From Paraphoma chrysanthemicola (taxonomy: Eukaryota > Ascomycota > Dothideomycetes > Pleosporales > Phaeosphaeriaceae), in NCBI GenBank assembly GCA_020744225.1, contig JAGMWG010000005.1, forward strand, positions 558,001 to 622,000: a DNA stretch of 64,000 bases. The letters are read 5' to 3'. Below are positions 33,850 to 44,880 of this stretch, piece by piece. A program made the position numbers and the translations under genes. Within the stretch, counting starts at the first letter, position 1. Each line of letters begins with the position of its first letter. The notes under the pieces were generated by a model. The model did no database searches and was not told the DNA's origin. It was given only the letters and a program-made list of their open reading frames with translations.

Positions 33850-34788
33850 GGTGATGAGATAAGCGACGGTACGTATGTTAGCAAGGGCTAAACACGAATT
33901 ATCATCGATGGGCTGTCACCATCTTATGCTTCTTCATGAGAAGAGATGCCATGGCTCTGGATCTTGCCGCCACACTCAATACCTGTTGTTGCAAGACCCA
34001 TGGTGTTGAAGTGTTTTATCCTCGTTTATCCATATAGTCTCCACAACCAATGACATTGGGATCTGGTATTCTTCCCCGCAGACGTTGTGAAACGCGACGA
34101 TCATACTCGTCAGGTGTTTAGATATCGATCATCGCGGCACTTAAAATCGCCGAGCGGTACGGCACTTGCTGCATATTCTCCGCACGTGGTTGGCAGACGG
34201 ACAAGCTTCCATACAAGCTCAAGTTACACGGGCACTATACGGCAGATGGCGATGTGCCTGTCTGAGCCTTGCTAAGATCGGCCAAGGTTGTTGAGCTATG
34301 CGGCAAGCCAAAATTCTCTTGGGCTTCAACCAAACTTTGCGTGATGCAATGCGCACCAGGTGGTCATTGGCGTGAGGCAGCATGTTCCCAGGCTTGGAAG
34401 AGGAGGAAGCGGTGATGCCGATAGGCGCATACGGTTGGGAACGTTTCATTTGTCATCGGGAAGTAGGATTCTCGACTTTGCCGAACATGCCAAGCATCGC
34501 GGACGTGTTGTCGATATTGGTACTTGCGACGTCCGCTGTGATCGATGGCTTGGCGGTAGTGGACTATCATACCTTCCCAATCAGGCATATACGAGGGGTG
34601 TCGTGACAGTAGCAACCCGTCGCGCTGTAGGATCAGGTACGCAAGACATGAGACGAAATCGCCTCATAGGACCTGGGGGAGTGAAAACGTGGGAAAGTGC
34701 AAACAAACGAGAAGAACAAGCTCAAGTGAATGGGACCGACGCAATATGAGGATACCATGCTCTCGAGGTTCCTTTACTTGCACGCAAT
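33850..34788. other. Intergenic, no feature seen
   Basis: These 939 nt lie between two minus-strand genes and hold the promoter of the DUF1996 gene and the 3' region of the hydrolase gene. A run of short frames (up to 129 codons, plus strand) shows no domain-like sequence. Confidence 0.55.
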
Positions 34789-36091
34789 TCAAAGCTTTGC
34801 CTTTGCACCAGCAGCCGGTCGCTCAGTCAAAGTATCTTCTTTCATGACGGCCAGCCACTTGTCCGACAGTTTCGTCCGATCGTCTGTGCTTTTGCCAGTG
34901 TCAACCGTGGCCCAATAATCCCGCTCTTGCTTCCACCTCACCACCTCTTCGCTCAGCCAGCTCGAAATGTTTTCGGCGATCGCGGTTGGCTTCTCGAACG
35001 CACACAAATGTCCGCATTCCTCCAGTAATATGTCTTTCACGCCATTCTCTTTTGCACCACCGTTGCCGCCTTCTCCAGTCCCGGTGGTGGATATATGGGT
35101 CTCACGGACTTCATCGAAGTTGATGTGCGAGTACTCTCCATACATGTAGAAAGTCCGCGGACGCAAGCGCGGTAGTGCGTCAAATATGGGGAGCATTTCG
35201 CCTCGAGCAGTCAATACCCTCGCACCGGGCGAGAATGGCTCTACGTAAGGATTCAACATTCTTTCCCTCTGTCTCCCTTCTGGCGTGTCCTCGCAGAGGT
35301 CATGGAAACAGGATCTTACATATGTCCATGCTTCTTGTGCTTTCGGGGTACTCAGTGTCACGCCGCCACCTGGTGTATCTCTTAGTGCATACTGCAGGAA
35401 CAGCTTGAGAGCTCGTGGGTCCATCGATGAGAAAAAGCCGTTGCCGCTGATCTGGGCTTGGGCTTTGGCTCTCGATTCCCAGCTCTCACGACGCTTCGAG
35501 GAAAACAGAGCAGAGTTAGGGCCTGGTGGGTGAGAAGCCTGGAGTATGGGATCGATCAGAACTAGATCGTGGAAGAGTCTTGGGTGTATCGAAGCAAGAT
35601 AGACTAGCTGACCACAGCCCATGCTATGCCCTATGCCAATGAATGGAGGCTTCATGCGATCGCGGAACTTGTTGATCATGAGGAGAAGATCGAGAGAGTG
35701 ATCAGTCCAATTCGGATCATCACCAAGTTCTTTAGAGTTCAATTCATAGCTCGCGCCCTGATGCGCGACATCAGCTGCCCATATCGAGGCGATCTTGAAA
35801 CCTTTGGACGCTCGGAGAAGATCGTCCCAGAGAGGCTCAAACATCTCCTATCAAGTTGCATCAGCTTGGGTCATCAATAAGTTGAGTTCCAACTCGCACC
35901 TTAGGAAAGCCATTGCCGTGAGCGGCTATGATAGTTACACCTTCTTCACCTGAAGGAAGGGAGATACGAGGTCGGTACTCCTTGACCGCAAGCTCCAGGA
36001 CAGCGTCATCTCGCTTCAAGCCATGGGGATATTGCCTGATGTATGAACAAGGAGATGTGTGTTCGGTGACTGTGAAGTTTGACGTAGACAT
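34789..36091 (-). CDS. Alpha/beta hydrolase with peroxisomal signal AKL
   Basis: Two exons on the minus strand, 36091..35900 and 35847..34789, give 416 residues. The intron (GTGCGA...GATAG) joins HGNGFPK to EMFEPLWDDLL. The protein has the alpha/beta-hydrolase plan: oxyanion-side HGNGF near residue 60, nucleophile elbow GIGHSMGCGQLVYLA, and the late His in ECGHLCAFEKP. A candidate acid lies in the preceding strand region. The last three residues, AKL, form a peroxisomal targeting signal type 1 in good context (AGAKAKL). Similar fungal proteins include the peroxisomal lipase Lpx1 and peroxisomal hydrolases of secondary metabolism, so an ester- or thioester-cleaving role in peroxisomes is likely; the substrate is unknown. 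No biosynthetic cluster surrounds it. The frame upstream of 36091 lacks an ATG. Confidence 0.9.
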
Positions 36092-36588
36092 TGTTGTAAT
36101 CTCATCCGCGGAATATTGCTGGATTGAGCTCAGGGGTACGCACACGCAGTAGGGGCATGAAGTTTTGACTCCGGACGTTCCGAGAGGAGCTCAGGATTGT
36201 CCATGAGAACTTCCACGCCGTTTATGAAGTCAGAGCGAGACTATCCTTGCTGACATGCAGGCTGTTTAGGCGCCCAGGTACCCTGCTCCCAATTGGAATG
36301 CGGTAATTGATCGCCCATGGTGTGAAGATTAGCCTCGGCAAGCCTGTGAGAGTGAAGACAGACACATGAGACCAAGTAGTACACTTGCATATTGTTGTGT
36401 CTGATCTGATATCTGTGTAAATCATCACAAGCGACATGGAATGGAAGATGCAGTGAACATCAGACGTAGTGCCACTAGCCGCGGCAACTTTACGCGGCCC
36501 ACCACCCCACGTCCCGCGCTCCATCGCATCACAGCTTTCCACCAAAAAAACATCTCTCTCGCTGCACGCCGTGCGCACCCAATCCAGC
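36092..36588. promoter_or_regulatory. Divergent promoter of hydrolase and NatB genes
   Basis: These 497 nt separate the two start codons. The final 60 nt before 36589 are C-rich with a run of seven A (CCACCAAAAAAACATCTCTCTCGC), a usual fungal leader. No defined regulatory site can be named. Confidence 0.45.
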
Positions 36589-37231
36589 ATGGCAACCATC
36601 CGCCCCATGCGCCCGGACGATCTTCTCCGCATCTCCTCGACCAACCTCGACCACCTGACCGAAACCTACAACATCGGCTTCTACATGGAATACCTCACAA
36701 AATGGCCCGAGCTATGTCAAGTCCTGGAGGGCATTGACGGGAAGATCGAAGGCTATAGTACGCCCACTCTCTCTCTACATTTTTGAGTCGGTGCAATTAT
36801 CTGACATGCTCGAAACAGTCCTAGGCAAACTCGAATCCTCACCCTACTCCGCACCCATATCCCCATACTCGCCCGCCACCACCGGCGTGCAGTACCCGAA
36901 CTACCTCCCATGGCACGGACACATCACAGCGCTGACGGTGGCGCCCAGTGCGCGCCGGCTGGGTCACGCGACTGCGCTCTCGAGTGCGCTGGAGCGCTCG
37001 TCGGATGCAGCGAATGCGTGGTTTGTGGATCTGTTTGTGCGCGCGAGCAATGAAATTGCGAAGGAGTTGTATAGGAAGATGGGGTATAGTGTGTATCGAC
37101 GGGTCATGGATTACTACAATGATGGCGAAGACGCGTTTGACATGAGGAAGCCCTTGAGTAGAGACACAGAGAGAGGAACGGTGAGAGAGGGGGGTGAGGA
37201 GGTGAGGGTTACGGCGGATGATGTTTGGTGA
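36589..37231 (+). CDS. NAT3: NatB N-terminal acetyltransferase catalytic subunit (Naa20/Nat3)
   Basis: Two exons, 36589..36757 and 36819..37231, give 193 residues. Donor GTACGC and acceptor AACAG join A to TC and restore EGYILGKLESS. The enzyme acetylates the N-terminal Met of nascent proteins starting with MD, ME, MN or MQ, together with the auxiliary subunit Mdm20/Naa25, on ribosomes. The start MATIRPMRPDDLLRISSTNLDHLTE is typical of Naa20. So are YNIGFYMEYLTKWPELC, HGHITALTVAPSARRLGHA (the R-x-x-G-x-A acetyl-CoA loop) and VDLFVRASNEIAKELYRKMG. After YYNDGEDAFDMRKPLSRD comes a short extra tail of about 25 residues, longer than in yeast. All core motifs are intact. Confidence 0.95.
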
Positions 37232-37581
37232 GGTGGAGGGACATGAATGGACTGTCCGAGTCCTGGATATCATGGAACGTCGTTCTCGTGCCATTCAAAA
37301 CAAATTTGGGGATCTAAGGCAACGCTGGATGGTGAGGTGGGAAGATGTGTAGCCAGGTATATGTTGCGCTGCCGTACATTGCAAAATGCTAACGCCGACC
37401 AGATACGCCAAAACATGCTATGTGCTTACGGAAAGCCGCTCTTCGTACTCTTCCAATGGGTATATAGCAAATCGACAAACCAACCCAGAGATTACCGCCC
37501 AAGCCATAACCAAACCCGAGCATGTCCCTCGCAAAGCACACGATTTCTGCAACGGCCGTCACCAAATGTATGCACCACACC
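37232..37581. other. Convergent 3' region
   Basis: These 350 nt lie between the convergent NatB and RGS-LOV genes. Only short frames are present; it is presumably both 3' UTRs. Confidence 0.6.
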
Positions 37582-40259
37582 TCAGATATTAAACGTCTCG
37601 ACACTCCCCTCGCGCCCGAGATCATAATTCCGCAATGACGAGCTCCCTGACCTCAGCGCGCGCTGATCATACATCGGCGGGGCATGCCTCGGACTCGACG
37701 GCTGGCGCAAGGCGTCAACGGCGATATGGCGGACCACGCTCGGACTACTAGAATGTCCGTTCACAAGCGACGCGGACCGCGGTGAATACGAGCCGTGCGA
37801 GAAATCGTCAAAGTCGTCCATGAGCGTTCCTCTGGCGCTATCCTTCTTGCTGCGCACGTCGTTCGCAACAGGCGGGGCCTGTCGGAAGCGTCGCACTGGA
37901 CCCGATTGTTTGTCCTCGTCGACGAGGACGACCATCCATACTCCGACTGCGCCGGATGCGCCGAGCAGTGGTGTGCAGTGTATCCAGCGGGGTCGGCCCT
38001 CTTCGTTCGATGTCTCGAGGTTTGGAACGGCGTGTGAGAGCCACCGGATTTTGGCTGTGACGCCGCGCGATCCGTCGGCGAGTGCGCTTCGGACGGATTC
38101 GCGCACGCGCGTGTTGCCACCGATGCGGTCGAGGAAATGAGACTGCAGGATACCTGGAACGCGGAGGGAGGGCGAGGTGAAAAGGATTCGGAGGGATGGC
38201 GCGGGGCGAATAAGGAGGTACTGTGGATGTATTAGCAGCTGTGTCAACCATGGCCTCCGTAATTGAACTTACATGCTTATACGGCCCACTGAGCCTTCCC
38301 TCAGGCCTGATACTCTGCGTCTCCACGTCGTCGGTATCGAACGTACTCTCGCGTATCAGAACTCTGGGCCTATGTTGGCCCCTCCCACTAATCGTACCCG
38401 CATCGCTATGATCGTCCACATGCTCTCGATGCATGTTCCCACCGTGTTTCCGAATGATATCTAGCTCAGAATGATTGAACATCTCGCTCAATTCCTGGAA
38501 CTCGTCTTTCTGCTCTGCTTGCGGCTCATCGCTGTATTGTTGCTCCAGCATGTTTTGGAATGCATCGAGATCGGTCCCGTCTTTGACGAGTCCGGACACG
38601 TCGATCTGCGCGCCGATGAAGTAGCGAATATTGCCGCGGGAGTCAAGCAGAGGCGCCATCATGAGGAGGTTCATGAAAGGGGAACCGTCGCGGCGGCTGT
38701 AGATGGGTTAATCAGGAATGCCTTCTGATTGTGAGGAGGGAGGAGAGATAGGGAGACCTACTAGTTCAAAAACACTTCGCTGTGCTCTTTCCCCGCGACG
38801 ACCATTTCCTTGAAGCGCGCCACACTATTTCGATTTGTTTTCGGGCCTTGAAGGAAGCGGCAATTGCGGCCTATGGCATAGCTTACGCCATACTGTGTTG
38901 TGCGGTGGAATTCTAGCCACGTTGTCAGCATCCTTTACACACAAGTGCTGGAAACGAAAACATACCTTCCGAAGCAAAGATGATGGGATTATCCGTCCTC
39001 GATGGATCAGTCAGACAAAACACTTCTGCAAGACCTTCGCTGGCTTCACGGAGCATGGGTGGAAGGTTTCCTGTTACGCGTTTCGAAATGCTGACGCTCA
39101 CGACCTGTGTGAAAACGTGTGTGACGAATGCTGGGAGATCGTCCCTGACCAGGACGTCAAATGCTTGGTTGGCTTTCTCTTCCAACACGGCGTTTACTGT
39201 TGGACGAGCCCCATTCTGCGTGAAATCATGACCTTCAATGGGCTCCAGAGCTTCGGCAACCGCATTCGCGTAATTGATAGCTCTCAGCGCTTTCAATGCA
39301 TCGAGATAGTAAATCAAGATAGGAATCGACTTTGGTCGTGCGGCAGTGAGGAATGTTGTGAATCGCAGCAGCGATGGAGTATCGTTGAAGATGGCCTTGA
39401 GATGTTCTTTTGAGAGAAGCTGCTCAGATTGACGCTCCAGCGAGAACTGCTTCCTGCCCTCTAGCTCTGGTGGCGCAACAAGGTCCCAGGACCGAGGGTC
39501 GTCTTCGAGCAATGGCGATAAGCGCTCGGTGTCATCTATCCCGCTTTTCTCCTGCAAAGGAGGAAGGGCTTGAGTCGCGATCGAAGGCGCTGAAGATTCA
39601 TAAGAGATGACTGAGTCGGCCGAACTTTGTATTATCGTTGGCTCTCTGCTGCGATCTCGTGACAAGGTCTTCGTTGTTGTGGTTGAAGTCTGCGACCTGG
39701 GCGTTCGCGACGAGCTCCAAATTTGTGAGTGCTGAGGTTCTGGTGTTCTTGGCATGATGAGAGAGCTTGTATCTGAGCTCAAGCGGCGTTGCATGGAAAG
39801 ACGCTTTTTGTTTGCAGCAGGTGTGCTTGAACTTGTTACGATTAGCTTCACACCAGCATTGCTTTGTGTCTGTAAGACCCACCTCGTCCTCGAAGGAACG
39901 TGAATTAGGCGTCTCGTGAAGTCCGGGGGTGCTGGTGCTGGTGAGGTAGCAGAGTCTCGCTCGTCATCTGAGAGCCAGCTGTTATTGTCACGCGTTGCTT
40001 TTTGGCTCGCTGGCGGCGTCAGAGGGGGGCTCTGTCCTTTTGTAACAAACCCGTCGTGCATAGCAGCAAAGTCCAAGACCAATGGCTCATGGATGGCTCC
40101 AGCGTCTGCATGGGCGCTCATGACGCTATGTTGCGACTCGGCGGAGTTTTCGCCTACGATCCCCATTTCGGCTGAATCCATAGCTTTACGGGATCTGGAA
40201 CTTATGAACGACTTCTTTGGAGCTGAGCCATCAGTTGATCTTTTCTTGAATTTGAACAT
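37582..40259 (-). CDS. RGS-LOV blue-light photoreceptor (BcLOV4-like)
   Basis: Four exons on the minus strand, 40259..38966, 38912..38762, 38696..38273 and 38220..37582, give 835 residues. Introns are GTATGT...GCTAG, GTAGGT...CTACAG and GTAAGT...CCACAG; the joins give SEEFHRTTQYG and FLNYRRDGSPFMNLLM, which match LOV domains. Residues 1-275 are mostly disordered and Ser-rich. Residues about 284-400 resemble an RGS fold (KAIFNDTPSLLRFTTFL, PILIYYLDALKALRAIN). Residues about 408-530 form the LOV domain with GRNCRFLQGP, where Cys449 is the expected flavin-adduct cysteine. A linker and a conserved-looking block (YLLIRPAPSLRILFTSPSLR) then lead to a Ser/Arg-rich tail. In Botrytis BcLOV4, light drives binding to anionic membrane lipids. 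The same blue-light, G-protein-linked role is inferred here. The RGS call is weaker than the LOV call. Confidence 0.9.
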
Positions 40260-41660
40260 TAGTATCAGATGCAAGGGTTGTCAATCGTATCATCGACTGG
40301 CATCGAAACCTTCGACGAGAATGTATATATTGGGGGTGCATTGAGCTACCTTGGACGTCGTGAAGAAGGTTCCCAAATTAAAACGACGTACCAGGAAGCT
40401 AGAACAGGACTAAGAGGTTAGGTCCCAGAGAGTAACAGATAGCGGAGCGGGCTACTAGTGCTTGATAGGGCAACGTTCGTCTGCTACCTTGATTCGCCGA
40501 GGTCGCTTTGACAGATCGAGCACTAAGTGGAGGATCTTGCAGACGCTTTTTTAGTATGTAGTAGGACAAGAGACCCGATCGGTCGGCAAGCGCGGGTCGT
40601 TAGGTTATGCAAGTCTCTGTTCAAATCCTGGAGATCGTGAGAGTGCGTGGAAAAATTAATGACGAGGTTGGTCATCGATCCCGTTTCAGCGCATTGACGC
40701 CATGTGTCAGTCTGGAACACCGCAAACGGCTTTTGGCGTTTTCGGAGGGCTCGCCTGGAAGAATTTGTGCTGGGTTGCTCGACGTGAGGTTGGCATTGAC
40801 ATTAATCAGGAGGTCGGTCAGCACCTCTGATCCCTGCGAACTCGTGCTGGGCTTTTCCAGAATGGCGCGCGGCCTGTCCCTGCGTGCCTTGACTAGACAA
40901 GCGCACGTGCCATCCCTGCGGAAATCCTCCGGTTGACTTGGCAAACGAGGGAAGATTGATGATCCTCCCTTCAGATGCGTTAGCTATCAATCGGTAGACA
41001 TGCCTAGAGTAGACGCATCCGGGTCCCTGGTCGTCGCGGCTGTCCAGTGAGAGGTCAGGTACGCCAACAGATCCTCAAAGATCGATGGATTTTGGCTTGT
41101 GATATGCACCAAAGGAGACACAGCTCACGCTGTTATGCGATGTTTCCCACACATGTCACGCTAGGAAATCCGAGTTCGGCGCGAGTATGGACATGTCCTG
41201 ACACGAGTTTACCACGGTTTTGACTCGAACTCTCATACCATGTTCGAAATAAACTTCGCGATCGGCACTGCTGCTTCGCACCTTGTTCTATGAGGCCTAC
41301 TGTAAACGGGTTGTGAGAGACTGCGCTTCCTTCGCGCCGAGCTGAAATGCAGTTCGGCTACCCGGAATCTACTAATGTGTCCCGACGTCAAACCTTCGGC
41401 CTTATAACGGCCCAACATTAGTGCCCCGCTAACATAACCGAACAGATGGATCGCCGAAAACAGTCGAGTTTCGCTTGTTCTGGTTCGTTGAACGGGTACT
41501 TGACATGTGTTGACGTCTCTGTTGGGCTTGAGCATGGTCAGTAATCATGGTTCATCGCTGTCAATGTCTGCAAGGAGAGTGTTTTGCGCCAGTCCATTGG
41601 CAAGCCCGGGGAACTCGTCCCGTTCCGAAGCCATTTGCAGTTGTGTCTTGGTAGATAGGC
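40260..41660. other. Intergenic, no feature seen
   Basis: These 1.4 kb hold the promoter of the RGS-LOV gene and the 3' region of the cystinosin gene, both minus-strand. Short overlapping frames near 40600-40990 occur on both strands and look like chance. No repeats are seen. Confidence 0.55.
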
Positions 41661-42763
41661 TCAATCATCAGATACTAGCCGTTCACGCTCTAGAGCATCC
41701 ACCTCGTCATCGTCAATATGCTTTTTCTGGTGTCTATACAACACATAGTGCTGGAGGAAGAAGATGATGTCGAAGACGATGGTGATGTTGCCCAATCCGA
41801 ACTTGACTGGGTTGCCTGTTACGCCAGACCAGTCGTTCTGCAAGGCGCTATCGATGGCCAGTTGAGCCAAGGACAGAAACCCGCCCGAGAAGTCGAGCAA
41901 GATCGGATAGATGCTCCACCCAATGGTCGACTTTCGCTTGTAGTTTACCCATGCCTGCGGTATATATTTGAGGAAAACTGTGGTGAGCTTGACGTAGCCG
42001 AGTGCGTAGATCTGAAGTACGAGTCAGCCTGACCATTTCGCGCCTTGAAAGCGGGCCATGTCGTTTTGCGCACGTCCGATAGCAGAACTGGACGCCTGTT
42101 TGTAACGTCGTAGCATGACTCCGGTCCATTTGAGTAGGCGTGGTAACCATCTGGCCATCCACCCACCTTGACTCAAGCCTAATTTGAAATGAAGAATCGA
42201 GTAAACTCACCACATCGATCCACGCCCACCCACTTGCATCATATCCCCTGTTCTTCCCAACCCACACAGCCAGACCCACAGTCAACACGACGCTCGTCAC
42301 TAGCGCCCAGAATATCCCGAACACAGGACGACTGACCCTCTGCGTCCTGCCAACCGTGAAACCCCAAATCTGAGGAAAGAACTGGCTGTATATAATAACG
42401 CACATGACTGCGCCATGTGCTGCGAACAAGAAGTCGTTGAACCGCACTGTCGTCTCTGGAGACTCAGGGTGTCTGTATGCGTACTGCTCGCGAATGGTGG
42501 GCGAGTATAGGAAACATGCCGTGGAGATTGCGTAGCAGCTGAAGCCGAGGACGTTGAGGGTGGGAAAGTCTATTGCGAGACCGGTAGTGGACTTGCGGAA
42601 GTAGTTCGAGACGGGTTGAGGATAGAACGAGGCGCTCCTGTGTGTACAGTTAGTGTGGGGGTCCCGTAGCTCTCAAGCAAGTCTCATACCAGGCAAGAAA
42701 GTACGCCCAGCCTAACACTCGCGATATCGCTCTCGCAAAGGCTTCAAGCTCGCTGTCGGTCAT
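41661..42763 (-). CDS. Cystinosin/Ers1-like PQ-loop cystine transporter
   Basis: Three exons on the minus strand, 42763..42690, 42637..42211 and 42011..41661, give 283 residues. Introns are GTATGA...ACACAG and a longer 199-nt GTGAGT...CTTCAG. The protein is a seven-helix PQ-loop transporter that exports cystine with protons from the vacuole or lysosome. The first PQ loop is SASFYPQPVSNYFRKSTTGL and the second is LKYIPQAWVNYKRKSTIGWS. A conserved helix-7 region reads PVKFGLGNITIVFDIIFFLQH. The Pro-Gln pair is intact in both loops, and the Asp in IVFDIIF corresponds to the substrate or proton site region in cystinosin. The C-terminus is short and acidic. Length is close to yeast Ers1 and shorter than animal cystinosin, because the long glycosylated N-terminal luminal part is absent. 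Next gene upstream is an SDR-like gene in tandem. Confidence 0.92.
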
Positions 42764-43015
42764 ACTGAAATGTGAAGCTCGTTCATTCGAAGTAGGAAGC
42801 GATGGCGCTCAGGACCGCGCACAACTAGCATAGGGAGAGAAAGAAGAGTAAAGGATAAAGGAGAGATCATATGATTGTAGGAGAAGTACTCAAGTAATGC
42901 ATGGCCGCCAGAAAGTGTCCAAGTGATGTGGACGCGTGCGCGACATCATTGCGGGATGTCGCGATGTGGCTCGTGCTTCCGCGGGATGACATCTTGCGAT
43001 AACAGTCCCGCTACT

Positions 43016-44031
43016 TCAACCCTTGAGACCCCCATCAATAGTCACGATGTTCCCCGTCATATACGTAGATTTGTCGCTGAGACTGAAGATGCGTCAGTCT
43101 GCGTCTTTTTCTTTGAGGACGTCGTCCCAAAGGCCAGCTTACAGAAATTCGACCAGATTTCCAACCTCCGCGTTATCTCCGAATCGCTGCAGAGGTATTC
43201 TCTTCCTCCTACCACAGACCGTCAACAACAGTATTGATAGTACTAAATATCTTGCACTTACACAAACATCGCCATCGCAGGAGCGCTCTCAACGATACTG
43301 GCCATGTTGTTTTGTACAAGGCCCCTTCGTGCGTGTTAGCAGTGATTTGAGCTACTAGAGCCGACCTCGACTTACACAGCAATGGCGTTAACTCGAACGC
43401 CTTGCTCTGCACATTCCTTGGCTGCACATCTGGTAAGAGCCTGTATGCCTCCTTCTGCTGCGCAGAGCTCTGCATGTCCTGCGATGCCGTATTGGCCCCA
43501 TACACTCGAGACGTTGACAATTGATCCGCCGGGAACCACATGCGCGAGTTGAGTTTTCAAAAGAACCGCCGTGCCAATCGATGTTGTATCGATAGTGAAT
43601 CGCATCTCTTGGATATCAAGATCCTGGATCGATGTCTATCTCGTGTCAGTCCTCGTGTTGTGCATGTGAATCGTTGTCAGTGTGCTTACTCCAACCATGT
43701 TTAATCTTGAACCCCAGCCAAGATTGACAAATCCGTAGATGGTACCCCAGAGCTCAATCGTCTCCTCGATCCAGATCTTGATATGCTCCTCGTTGCGCAC
43801 GTCAACGTACCAGATAAGATATCTTTCGTTCCGTCCGAACTGATTCAACCCTCGTATGCCTAGAGCGTTTATAGTAAGGTTCGAAGCCAAGGAGATGCGA
43901 GCACCTTGACTTCGGAGTATGTCGGCAGTCGCTTTGTACATGGGGCCATCTCCACCGTTGATCGCGATGACCTTGTCCTTGAAGAACGATTCCTGTAGAG
44001 GAGTGTGATTTGTCGGAGAAGGGTCTTCCAT
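43016..44031 (-). CDS. Degenerate short-chain dehydrogenase/reductase (SDR fold, catalytic residues lost)
   Basis: Five exons on the minus strand, 44031..43690, 43635..43376, 43324..43262, 43208..43143 and 43082..43016, give 265 residues; every join keeps the frame and gives SDR-like sequence. The fold is recognisable from FKDKVIAINGGDGPMYKATA, GGSIVNVSSVWGQYG, GVRVNAIAVGLVQNNM, IPLQRFGDNAEVGNLVEFLL and the ending DKSTYMTGNIVTIDGG. Key residues are changed. The Tyr-x-x-x-Lys pair is replaced by Leu-Cys-Ala-Ala-Glu in GHAELCAAEGG. The TGxxxGxG cofactor loop reads NGGDGPMY, and NNAG reads VNLG. The reading frame and splice sites are intact, so it is not an obvious pseudogene. It may bind a ligand or act as a pseudoenzyme. 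It lies 252 nt upstream of the cystinosin gene, in tandem. Confidence 0.82.
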
Positions 44032-44880
44032 CAGGATCGAGTGTTCGCGGTCGACAATGATGAGTGCGATGGGACTGTGTGGTAATTACTTAACAATAGA
44101 GTGATGCTTTGCGCGGCGTACAAGCTCTACTCTCAGGCTCGCACTGATGTGAATTAACCGTGCGTCTCGTAAGTAAGGAAACTTGCACTTGCTTCGCAGG
44201 TTGAAGATGTGACAACTGCCTTGCAGACATGTGACGCACCTGGCCAGCAAATGTAGAGCCGGCAAGTGTAAAATTGCAGCAAACAAGGTCCGCAACAGTA
44301 TAGCACCTCCCTCAACCCAACTTATTCATCGAATCATGTCTTGCCGCTGCCCTCTCACACAACAAACCGACATTCAAATCACCCGGAACAATGAGATATT
44401 TTGCATCCAAGCACGCAGAAAATTAGGGTTACAGGTAAGAAGACATCGTCAGCATCGAAGAATGGATACATACCACTCTCGCAGTAGTGGTGAAATCATA
44501 GCTGGCGATGGATACAAGCATCATGATAAGATAGATAGTCGTGCCCTGGGGGCTACGTGGCCATTGAATGTGTCATTAGAAGTTTAGATCCTGATTTCAT
44601 TCCCAATTCTGCTCATTGCCATGTATACGTTTTGTTACATATATCCACGTTCCTTCCACCTCCAGTCCCAACCAAACCCCAATATTCTCAATATGTATAC
44701 TACCAGTAGATACGCTTCCAAACCACCCTTGTCAGTCCAAAAGCGCCCACGTAAAGCAGATCCGTAAACTATGCTTTCTTAGCCGTCCGATGCCGTGTCG
44801 TGATACAAAATCGGGTTATGATGTTGATCTGTTGCGAGGGCGAGCTATTGGGTAATGCTAATACCTCCAATGCTGGGTAT
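44032..44880. other. Intergenic, no feature seen
   Basis: The 849 nt hold the SDR-like gene promoter and the 3' region of the DUF7587 gene. No open frame longer than about 118 codons and no repeat is seen. Confidence 0.55.

Noticed and set aside
38835..39413. A 192-codon plus-strand frame
   Set aside because: It lies antisense to RGS-LOV exons that contain clear LOV motifs.
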